Position numbers and translations under genes: made by a program
Assembly (NCBI GenBank): GCA_038040245.1
Contig: JBBPIU010000093.1
Location: 1 to 12,001 of the forward strand
Direction: 5' to 3'
Source of the DNA: RBG-16-66-20 sp038040245
GTDB taxonomy: Bacteria > Pseudomonadota > Gammaproteobacteria > Burkholderiales > SG8-39
Length of the DNA: 12,001 nt
Notes under the pieces: model-generated
The model's input: only the letters and a program-made list of their open reading frames with translations
Database searches by the model: none
Told to the model about the DNA's origin: nothing
Part shown: positions 1-6,747 of the stretch, piece by piece
Layout: each line of letters begins with the position of its first letter
Position numbering within the stretch: the stretch's first letter is position 1

Positions 1-30
1 CGCGCACCCTGTGGCGCATTACCGTCAAAG

Positions 31-38
31 AGGAGAGG
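31..38 (+). promoter_or_regulatory. Ribosome binding site of first TRAP binding protein
   Basis: A purine-rich AGGAGAGG lies 5-8 bases before the ATG at 44. It decides the start: the frame is open further upstream, to a GTG at 11, but only the ATG at 44 has this Shine-Dalgarno (SD) sequence at normal spacing and is followed at once by a typical signal peptide. Confidence 0.8.
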
Positions 39-43
39 AAACC

Positions 44-1036
44 ATGAAACGCAGAACCTTTGTAAGCACACTCGCGGCCGGCGCGGTCGCGGCCGCGCTC
101 GCAATGCCGGCTTCGGCGCAGACCGTCACGCTCAACGGCGCGTCGCAGTTCAGCGACGAGCACGCTTTCACCAAGGCGATGATCAAGTTCGAGGAGCTTG
201 TGAAGCAGTACTACGGCAAGCCGGTCAACTTCGTGCTGCACAAGAACAGCTCGCTCGGCCTGGAGAAGCAGTATTTCGAGTACATGGCGCAGGGCAAGGC
301 GGTCGATTACGCGATCGTCTCGCCAGCGCACATGTCCACGTTCTCGCGCGCGGCGCCGTTCATCGACGCGCCGTTCCTGTTCCGCGATCTCGCCCACTGG
401 AACAAGGTGCTCGAGGCCGACCTGCTCAATCCGGTCGCCGAAGAGATCAACCAGAAGGCCGAGGTGATGCTGATCGGCTACGCCGGCGGCGGCACGCGCA
501 ACATCTTCGTCAACAAGCCGGTGAAGAACCTGGCTGAGATCAAGGGCCTCAAGGTCCGAGTGCAGGGGGCACCGATCTGGAGCCGCACCTTCACCGCCGC
601 CGGGATGGCGCCTACGGTGATCGCGTACAACGAGGTGTACAACGCGATCCAGAACAACGTCATCGCCGCCGGCGAGAACGAGGCCGCGGGCGTGGAGCAG
701 ATGAAGTTCTACGAAGTCGCGCCGCACCTGTCGATGACGCAGCACGCGATCACCATCCGCCCACTGTGCTTCTCGACCAAGACCTTCAACAAGCTCGACC
801 CGCAGCTCCAGGCCGCCGTCCTGAGGGCCGGCAAGGAGGCGGGCAAGTACGGGCGCGACATCGAGTCGAGCGAGGACGCGGCAAAGCTCGAGGCGATGGA
901 AAAATCGGGCAAGTTGAAGCGCGTTCCGTTCGCCGACCGGGCGCAGATGAAGAAGCTGGTCGATCCGGTGATGGCGGACTACGCCAAGGAGATCGGCGCC
1001 GATCAGCTGCTGGCGAAGATCAACGCGATCAAATAG
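44..1036 (+). CDS. dctP: TRAP transporter solute-binding protein, DctP family
   Basis: Periplasmic high-affinity binding protein of a tripartite ATP-independent (TRAP) uptake system; it captures an organic acid and delivers it to the DctQM membrane complex. The 330-residue product has a typical signal peptide: a basic start (KRR), a hydrophobic alanine-rich stretch at about 9-20, and a likely cleavage after ASA at 23-25. The mature part has the DctP fold signatures: GGGTRNIFVNKPVK at about 148-161 and GLKVRV at 168-173, whose arginine (R172) corresponds to the conserved carboxylate-binding arginine of the family. Length is normal for the family. It is the first gene of the cluster inside the window; the operon could begin further left, since only 43 bases precede it. 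A strong hairpin with a T-run separates it from dctQ, so it is probably expressed above the membrane subunits. The ligand cannot be read from sequence; the neighbouring enzymes suggest a hydroxy- or sugar acid (inference). Confidence 0.93.
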   Translation: MKRRTFVSTLAAGAVAAALAMPASAQTVTLNGASQFSDEHAFTKAMIKFEELVKQYYGKPVNFVLHKNSSLGLEKQYFEYMAQGKAVDYAIVSPAHMSTFSRAAPFIDAPFLFRDLAHWNKVLEADLLNPVAEEINQKAEVMLIGYAGGGTRNIFVNKPVKNLAEIKGLKVRVQGAPIWSRTFTAAGMAPTVIAYNEVYNAIQNNVIAAGENEAAGVEQMKFYEVAPHLSMTQHAITIRPLCFSTKTFNKLDPQLQAAVLRAGKEAGKYGRDIESSEDAAKLEAMEKSGKLKRVPFADRAQMKKLVDPVMADYAKEIGADQLLAKINAIK

Positions 1037-1050
1037 ATTTTTGCGAGAGG

Positions 1051-1084
1051 AAAGCGGCGGCGCCGGGCGCGTCGCCGTTTTTTT
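1051..1084 (+). terminator. Intrinsic-terminator-like hairpin between dctP and dctQ
   Basis: The arms CGGCG (1055-1059) and CGCCG (1073-1077) are extended inward by one G-U pair and three Watson-Crick pairs (1060-1063 with 1069-1072), leaving a 5-base loop at 1064-1068. Seven T residues follow (1078-1084). An AAAG at 1051-1054 can extend the base by pairing with the T-run. This has the form of a Rho-independent terminator, yet it lies inside an apparent operon and its T-run ends exactly at the dctQ ATG. I read it as a partial terminator or 3' stabiliser that lets more dctP than dctQM message accumulate. Structure is read directly; function is inferred. Confidence 0.75.
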
Positions 1085-1567
1085 ATGTTCAGAAAAATGA
1101 CCTACTGGTACGGCAAGCTGCTCACCGGGCTGCTCGCCTTCTCCGTCGCCATCCTCATCATCCCGGTCAGCCTGCAGATCTTTTCGCGCTACACCGATCT
1201 GATCCCCTCCTACATCTGGACCGAGGAGATGGCGCGCTTCATGTTCATATGGATGATCATGATCGGCGCCATGCTCGGCGTGCGCGAAGGTACGCACTTC
1301 GAGGTCGACCTCTGGCCGCAGATGGGGCCGCGCGCCACGGCGCTGCTCAATATCGTTTCCGGCGTATTCGTGCTGGTGTTCGCGCTGGTGTTCGCATGGT
1401 GGGGAATGGAGTTCACGCGCTTCGCCTGGAACCGCCACTCCGAGCTTGCGGACTTGCCGCTGTGGCTGATCCATCTGCCCTGGCCGCTCACCGGGATCAC
1501 TTGGCTCGTCTTCGGCGGCGAGCGCATGGTCGATAACGCGCGCATCCTCACGGGCCGGACCGCATGA
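1085..1567 (+). CDS. dctQ: TRAP transporter small membrane subunit, DctQ family
   Basis: Small integral membrane subunit of the TRAP carrier, forming a complex with DctM and docking the binding protein. The 160-residue protein has four hydrophobic segments at roughly 11-32, 52-68, 86-108 and 125-145. It carries the family signature after the first segment: W45-T-E-E-x-x-R51, then a small-residue helix and G69-x-H71. The start is uncertain: the ATG at 1085 immediately follows a T-run and has no close SD sequence, and a second in-frame ATG at 1097 would remove only four residues. The nearest SD-like GAGAGG (1045-1050) lies on the far side of the hairpin. The stop overlaps the dctM start by four bases (ATGA), implying translational coupling. 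Confidence 0.9.
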   Translation: MFRKMTYWYGKLLTGLLAFSVAILIIPVSLQIFSRYTDLIPSYIWTEEMARFMFIWMIMIGAMLGVREGTHFEVDLWPQMGPRATALLNIVSGVFVLVFALVFAWWGMEFTRFAWNRHSELADLPLWLIHLPWPLTGITWLVFGGERMVDNARILTGRTA

Positions 1568-2883
1568 CCGCCGCCACCGTCCTTACGCCGGGGATCGCGG
1601 CGCTGATGCTGTTCGGCGTGTTTTTCACGCTCCTCGCCATCCGAGTGCCGGTGGCGTTCGCGCTCGGCCTCGCCTGCCTGCCGATCATGGTGATCGAGCC
1701 GCACCTGACGCCGATGAACCTGGTGCAGGAGACCTTCAACGCCTACAACTCGTTCATCCTGCTCGCGGTGCCGTTCTTCCTGCTCACCGCCAACCTGATG
1801 AACGTCGGCGGCATCACCGACCGGCTGGTGCGCCTCTCGCGCGCGCTGGTCGGCCATTTCCCCGGCGCGCTCGCGCAGGTCAACGTCGTGCTGTCGATCT
1901 TCTTCGCCGGCATCTCGGGCTCGTCCACCGCGGACGCCGCCAGCCAGTCGAAGATCTTCATCGAGGCGCAGGTCAAGGAAGGCTACGACGTCAGCTTCTC
2001 GGTGGCGATTACGGCGGTGTCGGCGGTGATGGCGGTGATCATCCCGCCATCGATCCTGATGATCGTCTGGGGCGGGGTGCTCCAGGTGTCGATCGGCGCG
2101 CTGATGCTCGCCGGGATCATCCCCGGGCTGCTCATCGGCCTCGCGCAGATGGCGACCGTGCACGCCTACGCGGTGCGGCGCAACTACCCGAAATACGAGC
2201 GTGCGAGCTTCGGTGAAATGATGAGATCGGCCGCCGTTTCGATCCCGGCGCTGATGACGCCGTTCATCATCGTCGGTGGCAAGATCTTCGGCTGGTTCAC
2301 CGCCACCGAGTCGGCCTGCATCGCGGTGCTCTACGCGGGTGCGCTGTCCATGCTGGTGTATCGCGAAATGGGCCTCAAGGGGGCGAACGAAGCGCTGCTC
2401 GATACCGGCAGGCTCGCCGCGGTGGCGCTGTTCTGCGTCGGCACCGCGAGCGCGTTCGGCTGGCTGCTCGCCTATTACCAGATCCCGAAGGCGATCCTCG
2501 AAGGCGTTTCGGCTTGGAACATGGGGCCGACCACCACAGGGTTCTTCATCGCCTTTTGCTTCCTCGTGGTGGGCTGCTTCCTCGACGCCATCCCGGCGAT
2601 CATCATTGTCGGCACCATCCTCGAGCCGCTCGCCAAGACGGCCGGCCTGGACCCGGTGCACTTCGCCATCGTCGGCATCGTGTCACTCGCCTTCGGTCTG
2701 GTGACGCCGCCTTACGGCCTGTGCCTGATGATCTCCTGCGCGGTGGCCAAGATCCGCATGATCGACGCGATGAAGGACACCATGATCATGCTGATACCAA
2801 TGCTTCTGGTGTTGGCGCTGATCATTGTGTTCCCGCAGGTGCCCCTGTTTCTGCCACGCCTGTTCCCGCCCGGAACACTGTAA
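1564..2883 (+). CDS. dctM: TRAP transporter large permease subunit, DctM family
   Basis: Large membrane subunit that forms the sodium-coupled translocation path of the TRAP system. The 439-residue length is typical. Conserved family segments appear in order: FAGISGSSTADA near 114-125, the IIPPS turn near 159-163, GWFTATES near 243-250, FLDAIPAIII near 339-348 and LVTPPYG near 379-385. The two hairpin-type segments with GISGSS and TPPYG correspond to the pseudo-symmetric substrate and sodium-binding regions known in this family. The protein is almost entirely hydrophobic helices separated by short loops. It starts inside the dctQ stop codon (ATGA) and its own TAA overlaps the next gene's ATG by one base (TAATG). 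The transporter is therefore translationally tied both to its partner and to the first catabolic enzyme. Confidence 0.95.
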   Translation: MTAATVLTPGIAALMLFGVFFTLLAIRVPVAFALGLACLPIMVIEPHLTPMNLVQETFNAYNSFILLAVPFFLLTANLMNVGGITDRLVRLSRALVGHFPGALAQVNVVLSIFFAGISGSSTADAASQSKIFIEAQVKEGYDVSFSVAITAVSAVMAVIIPPSILMIVWGGVLQVSIGALMLAGIIPGLLIGLAQMATVHAYAVRRNYPKYERASFGEMMRSAAVSIPALMTPFIIVGGKIFGWFTATESACIAVLYAGALSMLVYREMGLKGANEALLDTGRLAAVALFCVGTASAFGWLLAYYQIPKAILEGVSAWNMGPTTTGFFIAFCFLVVGCFLDAIPAIIIVGTILEPLAKTAGLDPVHFAIVGIVSLAFGLVTPPYGLCLMISCAVAKIRMIDAMKDTMIMLIPMLLVLALIIVFPQVPLFLPRLFPPGTL

Positions 2884-3617
2884 TGGCGAAGCCCGCGGCG
2901 CTGGTGACGGGTGCGGGCCGCGGCCTGGGCCGTGGCATCGCGCTTGCGCTGCAGGCACGCGGCTTCGACGTGGTGGCCAACGATCTCGAACGGCCTTCCG
3001 AGCCGCTGGCTGGCGCCGCCTTCGTGCAGGGCGACGTTGCCGACACGCGCCAGCACGCGCGCATGGTGGAGGAGGCCTGGAGCGCCTTCGGCCGGCTCGA
3101 TTGCCTGGTGAACAATGCCGGTGTCATGACTTCGGTACGTGGCGATCTGCTGGAACTCACCGAGCAAAGCTTCGACCGCGTGCTGGGCGTCAACCTGCGC
3201 GGCACCTTCTTCCTTACCCAGCGCGTGGCGAAGCGCATGATCGCCGCACCATCGCCGCACTTTCGCTCGATCGTCACCATATCGTCGGTCAATGCGTTCA
3301 TGGCGGGTGGCACGCGGGCCGATTACTCGCTGTCAAAGTCCGCACTGACCATGCTGGTGAAGCTTTATGCCATCCGCTTGGCCGACGCGGGCATCCGTTG
3401 CTACGAGGTGCGGCCCGGCATCATGCGCACCGACATGACCAGTTCGGTGAGGGAGCAGTACGACCGGAAAATCGCCGACGGCTTTGTGCCGATCAGGCGC
3501 TGGGGCGAGCCGGAGGACGTCGGACGCTGCGTGGCGATGCTCGCCTCGGGCGAACTGGGGTTTTCCACCGGCGAAGCCATCCACGTGGATGGCGGGCTGC
3601 ACGTGCAGACGCTGTGA
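2883..3617 (+). CDS. Classical short-chain dehydrogenase/reductase (3-ketoacyl-ACP reductase-like)
   Basis: Cytoplasmic NAD(P)-dependent oxidoreductase of the classical SDR family, 244 residues, full length. It has the cofactor motif TGAGRGLG (9-16), D34 at the end of the second strand (usually favouring NAD over NADP), NNAG (77-80), N104, and the catalytic serine S135, Y148 and K152 at family spacing (S to Y 13, Y to K 4). RPGIMRTDM near 178-185 is the usual segment after the active site, and the C-terminus ends in the common DGGLHVQ pattern. Similar proteins are often labelled 3-ketoacyl-ACP reductase. Here, coupled to a TRAP permease and an enolase-superfamily enzyme, oxidation of a hydroxyl group on an imported acid or sugar derivative is more likely than fatty-acid synthesis (inference). 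There is no independent SD sequence; the start shares a base with the dctM stop, so translation is probably coupled. The frame is open upstream within dctM, but the Rossmann fold begins at this ATG. Confidence 0.93.
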   Translation: MAKPAALVTGAGRGLGRGIALALQARGFDVVANDLERPSEPLAGAAFVQGDVADTRQHARMVEEAWSAFGRLDCLVNNAGVMTSVRGDLLELTEQSFDRVLGVNLRGTFFLTQRVAKRMIAAPSPHFRSIVTISSVNAFMAGGTRADYSLSKSALTMLVKLYAIRLADAGIRCYEVRPGIMRTDMTSSVREQYDRKIADGFVPIRRWGEPEDVGRCVAMLASGELGFSTGEAIHVDGGLHVQTL

Positions 3618-3618
3618 C

Positions 3619-4764
3619 ATGAAGATCACCGCCGTCAGGACCCACTGCCTCGCGAGCGAGCTGGAGACGCCGTTCGCGTTCTCGCAGGGCTGGGTCAAGC
3701 GCCGCGGCGCCTGCATCGTCGAGGTGGAGACCGATGCCGGCCTTACCGGCTGGGGCGAGGCGCTATGCCAGGGATTGCAGCCGCCGCAGATTGCCGCGGC
3801 GGCGGTCGAATCCGCGCTCGCGCCGCTGCTGATCGGTGCCGATCCCCTGCAGATCGAGCCGCTCTGGCACCGGATGTACATGCACACGCGCGACTACGGC
3901 ATGAAGGGCGTGGTGATCGCGGCGATCAGCGGCATCGACATCGCCTTGTGGGACCTCGCGGGGAAAAGCCTCGGCCAGCCGGTCTGGCGTCTGCTCGGCG
4001 GCGCGCACCGCAACCGCGTGCAGGTCTACGCGACCGGCTTTTACCGCATCGCGGGTCAGGGCGAGGCGCCGCGCCTGGCCGATGAGGCGCGGCAACGCGC
4101 GGCCGAGGGTTTTCGCTTGCTCAAGATCAAACTGGGGTTCGGCATCGCCGACGACTTCGCCGTGATGCAGGCAGTGACGCGAGCGGTCGAGGGTCGGGGC
4201 CTTCGCATGATGATCGACACCAACCACGCTTACGGTGTGGCCGACGCGGCGCGCCTCGGGCGCGCGCTCGCGCCACTCGACCTGCGCTGGTACGAGGAAC
4301 CGGTCGCTGCCGAGGACCTCGCGGGCTACCGCGAGCTGCGCGCCAAGCTTGATGTGCCGATTGCAGGTGGCGAGAACGAGTTCACCGTGTTCGGTTTTAA
4401 GAACCTCCTGGACGCTCGCGCGGTGGACATCGCGCAGCCCGACGTCTGCGCGGCGGGGGGCTTCACCGCGTGCCGGCACATCGCCTCGCTCGCACTTGCC
4501 CACGGCGTGCAGGTCAATCCGCACGTCTGGGGCTCATCGGTGGGCCAGGCGGCGTCGCTGCACCTGATCTGCGCGGTGCCGCTCGCCAACCCGTCGCTGC
4601 ATGCGGATGAGCCGGTGTTGGAGTACGACTGCTCCGCGCATCCGTTCCGCGAGCAACTGGTGGACAAGCCGCTCAGGCACCGCGACGGCTGGCTGGAGTT
4701 GCCCGATGCGCCCGGCCTCGGCATCGAGGTCGACCGCGGCGCCCTGGAGCGCTACCGTGCCTAG
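3619..4764 (+). CDS. Enolase-superfamily enzyme, mandelate racemase subgroup
   Basis: Cytoplasmic magnesium-dependent enzyme that removes the proton alpha to a carboxylate, giving dehydration, epimerisation or racemisation. The 381-residue protein has the N-terminal capping domain (about 1-125) and a TIM barrel with a seemingly complete mandelate-racemase active site: KIK base motif (K169, K171), metal ligands D200 (in MIDTN), E226 (in WYEEP) and E252 (in GGENE), the D275/H302 dyad (QPD; NPHVWG), and E335 (LEY). Having both the lysine motif and the His-Asp dyad is the pattern of acid-sugar dehydratases and of mandelate racemase itself. The substrate cannot be assigned; a hydroxy- or sugar acid is likely. 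It begins one base after the SDR stop with no clear SD, and its end overlaps the next gene by eight bases. The frame is open upstream of 3619 within the SDR gene, but homologous N-terminal sequence (KITAVRTH) starts at this ATG. Confidence 0.93.
   Translation: MKITAVRTHCLASELETPFAFSQGWVKRRGACIVEVETDAGLTGWGEALCQGLQPPQIAAAAVESALAPLLIGADPLQIEPLWHRMYMHTRDYGMKGVVIAAISGIDIALWDLAGKSLGQPVWRLLGGAHRNRVQVYATGFYRIAGQGEAPRLADEARQRAAEGFRLLKIKLGFGIADDFAVMQAVTRAVEGRGLRMMIDTNHAYGVADAARLGRALAPLDLRWYEEPVAAEDLAGYRELRAKLDVPIAGGENEFTVFGFKNLLDARAVDIAQPDVCAAGGFTACRHIASLALAHGVQVNPHVWGSSVGQAASLHLICAVPLANPSLHADEPVLEYDCSAHPFREQLVDKPLRHRDGWLELPDAPGLGIEVDRGALERYRA
4745..4748 (+). promoter_or_regulatory. Ribosome binding site inside the enolase-superfamily gene
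   Basis: GGAG lies eight bases before the GTG at 4757. It supports GTG as the true start of the next gene and is embedded in the last codons of the preceding one. Confidence 0.6.
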
Positions 4765-5569
4765 CGCGCCCGATCCTTCCAAGCTCTCGCTCAACACCGC
4801 GACCACGCGGCAGCAGTGGGGTCTCGCTCAGGCGATCGAGGGCTGCGCGCGCCACGGCATCCGCGGCATCGCGCCCTGGCGCGACCAGGTCGCGCAAATG
4901 GGGCTCAAGGAGGCGGCGATGGCGATCAAGGCCAACGGGCTCACCGTCACGGGTCTTTGCCGCGGCGGCTTCTTCACCGCGAAGGACTGGCTGGACGACA
5001 ACCGGCGTGCCATTGAGGAAGCGCACACGCTCGGCGCGCAGTGCCTGGTCCTGGTGGTCGGCGGCCTTCCCGAGGGCTCGAAAGATCTGGGCAGAGCGCG
5101 GGAGAGGGTGAAAGAATCCATTTCAATCATTCTTCCCGAGGCCAGGAAAGCCGGTGTACCGCTGGCCATCGAACCGCTCCACCCGATGCAGGCCGCCGAG
5201 CGCGCGTGCATCAACACGCTGGAGCAGGCGCTGGATATCTGCGATGCATTGGGTGACGGCATCGGTGTCGCCGTTGACCTGTATCACGTGTGGTGGGACC
5301 CGAAGCTCGAACAGCAGATCCGGCGGGCAGGGAAGCAGCGCATCCTCGCGTACCACATCTGCGATTGGCTGGTGCCGACGCGCGACCTGCTGAACGACCG
5401 CGGCATGATGGGCGACGGCGTCATCGACCTGCCGCGCATTCGCGCTTGGGTCGAGGCCGCGGGCTACTCAGGGTTCCACGAAGTCGAGATCTTTTCCGAG
5501 CGCGACTGGTGGCAGCGCGAGCCGGACGAAGTACTACGGGTGTGCAAGGACCGCCATCGCATTACGTGA
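4757..5569 (+). CDS. Sugar phosphate isomerase/epimerase family protein (xylose isomerase-like TIM barrel)
   Basis: Member of the AP-endonuclease-2/xylose-isomerase-like TIM-barrel superfamily, whose members isomerise or epimerise sugars, keto acids and related polyols at a divalent metal. With the GTG start it has 270 residues. Likely metal or catalytic ligands in the usual order are E139 (IEPLHP), D174 and H177 (VDLYHVWWD), H200 (AYHICDW) and E244 (HEVEIF); an MGDGVID stretch near 218-224 is typical of the hydroxypyruvate isomerase/inosose-type branch. The frame is open back to 4601, but that part is the preceding enzyme read out of frame. The GTG at 4757 is preceded by GGAG and overlaps the enolase-superfamily gene by eight bases. 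It probably acts on the product of that enzyme or of the SDR (inference from gene order). The exact reaction is unknown. Confidence 0.88.
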   Translation: MPSAPDPSKLSLNTATTRQQWGLAQAIEGCARHGIRGIAPWRDQVAQMGLKEAAMAIKANGLTVTGLCRGGFFTAKDWLDDNRRAIEEAHTLGAQCLVLVVGGLPEGSKDLGRARERVKESISIILPEARKAGVPLAIEPLHPMQAAERACINTLEQALDICDALGDGIGVAVDLYHVWWDPKLEQQIRRAGKQRILAYHICDWLVPTRDLLNDRGMMGDGVIDLPRIRAWVEAAGYSGFHEVEIFSERDWWQREPDEVLRVCKDRHRIT

Positions 5570-5591
5570 AGGACAAAAAAAGCGGGGCAAA

Positions 5592-6692
5592 ATGAAGCTC
5601 GGTTATTTCACCATGCCGCTGCACCCGGTGGGCAGGGACTGGCGCCAGACGCTGGCCGAGGACCGGGAGGCCGTCCTGCTCGCCGAGCGCCTCGGGTTCG
5701 AGGAGGCCTTCATCGGCGAGCATGTCACCGATCTCGCCGAGACCATTACCTCCTGCCTGATTTTCATCGCCACGCTGGCGCGCGACACGAGCCGCATCCG
5801 GCTGGGCAGTGGCACCGTGAACCTGGCCAACCGCCATCCGGCCGCGACCGCGGCGGAGATCGCCATGGTCGACACGCTGCTCGAAGGCCGCTTCATCCTC
5901 GGAGTCGGGCCGGGCGGCCTGCGCTCGGATGCCGAGATGATGGGCAATTTCGACGCCGACCGAAACGCGATGTTCGTGGAATCGCTTGAGCACATGATCG
6001 CGCTTTGGACACAGGAGCCGCCGTATCGCCTGCGCGGCAAGCTCTGGAACCTGACCACCGAGCGCACCTGGATCCCGGATCTCGGGCAAGGGGCCATGCT
6101 GAAACCTTTCCAGCGCCCGCACCCGCCCATCGTCGTCACCGCCATCCTGCCGCATTCCAACGGCATTGCCGCGGCTGCGGCCCGCGGCTGGACGCCTATC
6201 TCGGCCAACTTCGTGCAGTCCTGGGTGGTCGCCACCCATTGGCCGAAGTATGTCGAGGGCTGCGCCCGGGGCGGCCGCGAGGCGCGCGGCGAGGACTGGC
6301 GCGTGGCGCGCAGCATCTTCGTCGCCGATGACGACGCCACACTGCGGCGCATGACACGCGCGCCGGGCAATACCTTTGCGCAGTATTTCCGCAACCTGCA
6401 GCGCAAGTCGGCGGCGGGCCGGGGCAACGCGGTCTTCAAGCATGATCCCGCGCTGCCCGACGAGGCGCTCACCGACGAGTACCTGGTCGATACCATGCTG
6501 ACCAGCGGCACCGTGAACGAGGTGGTGGATAAGCTCCTCGCCTTTCGCGAGGCTGTCGGCCCGTTCGGCACGCTGCTCTACTGCGGCCACGACTGGGCCG
6601 ACCCGGTCGCCATGCGCCGCTCGATGCAGCTGATGGCCGAAGAGGTCCTGCCGCGCATCAATCGCGCGCTGGGTGAGACCGGCGGACGCTAG
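5592..6692 (+). CDS. LLM-class (luciferase-like) flavin-dependent oxidoreductase
   Basis: Cytoplasmic flavin-dependent monooxygenase or oxidoreductase of the bacterial luciferase-like TIM-barrel class. The 366-residue product opens with a strand and TMPLHPVGRDW (7-17). It continues with GEHVTD (42-47), including H44 in the position of the luciferase catalytic histidine region, then LGSGTVNLANRHP (71-83), and the GRFILGVGPGG segment (99-109) that lines the flavin phosphate site. The overall pattern resembles limonene-1,2-monooxygenase-type annotations rather than F420 enzymes, but FMN versus F420 cannot be settled by eye. No flavin reductase is present in the window, so reduced flavin would come from elsewhere. 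The gene begins 22 bases after the TIM-barrel stop with only a weak G-rich RBS and probably belongs to the same transcript. A monooxygenase is unusual beside sugar-acid enzymes. Confidence 0.9.
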   Translation: MKLGYFTMPLHPVGRDWRQTLAEDREAVLLAERLGFEEAFIGEHVTDLAETITSCLIFIATLARDTSRIRLGSGTVNLANRHPAATAAEIAMVDTLLEGRFILGVGPGGLRSDAEMMGNFDADRNAMFVESLEHMIALWTQEPPYRLRGKLWNLTTERTWIPDLGQGAMLKPFQRPHPPIVVTAILPHSNGIAAAAARGWTPISANFVQSWVVATHWPKYVEGCARGGREARGEDWRVARSIFVADDDATLRRMTRAPGNTFAQYFRNLQRKSAAGRGNAVFKHDPALPDEALTDEYLVDTMLTSGTVNEVVDKLLAFREAVGPFGTLLYCGHDWADPVAMRRSMQLMAEEVLPRINRALGETGGR

Positions 6693-6731
6693 AATTTCCG
6701 TTGCTCTCAACTGGAATCAATCAGCACTCGC

Positions 6732-6737
6732 AAGGAG
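6732..6737 (+). promoter_or_regulatory. Ribosome binding site of the epimerase-like gene
   Basis: AAGGAG lies ten bases before the ATG at 6748. It favours that start over an open-frame ATG at 6673, which lies inside the preceding gene. This is the first clearly independent SD sequence after dctP in the block. Confidence 0.75.
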
Positions 6738-6747
6738 CAGACAGAAC

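Noticed and set aside
1051..1084. Reading the dctP-dctQ hairpin as a true operon boundary
   Set aside because: No promoter-like sequence fits between it and dctQ, and dctQM would be left without expression; partial termination with read-through is more plausible.
766..1536. Plus-strand frame spanning the end of dctP and most of dctQ
   Set aside because: It crosses two well-supported genes and the hairpin in the wrong frame, and its product is Arg-rich and unstructured.
1210..2661. Long minus-strand open frame of 483 codons opposite dctQ and dctM
   Set aside because: Its translation is an Arg/His/Asp/Glu-rich low-complexity string with no recognisable domain, as expected opposite GC-rich genes. 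The + strand genes there are strongly conserved TRAP subunits.
2514..2882. Possible N-terminal extension of the SDR into dctM
   Set aside because: The added residues are out-of-frame dctM. The Rossmann motif begins a few residues after the ATG at 2883, as in normal SDRs.
5575..5581. Run of seven A residues before the flavin oxidoreductase as a frameshift site or minus-strand terminator
   Set aside because: It lies between genes, not inside one, and no stable stem of the right polarity was seen next to it.
5562..6710. Minus-strand open frame of 382 codons opposite the flavin oxidoreductase
   Set aside because: No coherent domain; it mirrors the high GC third-position bias of the real + strand gene.
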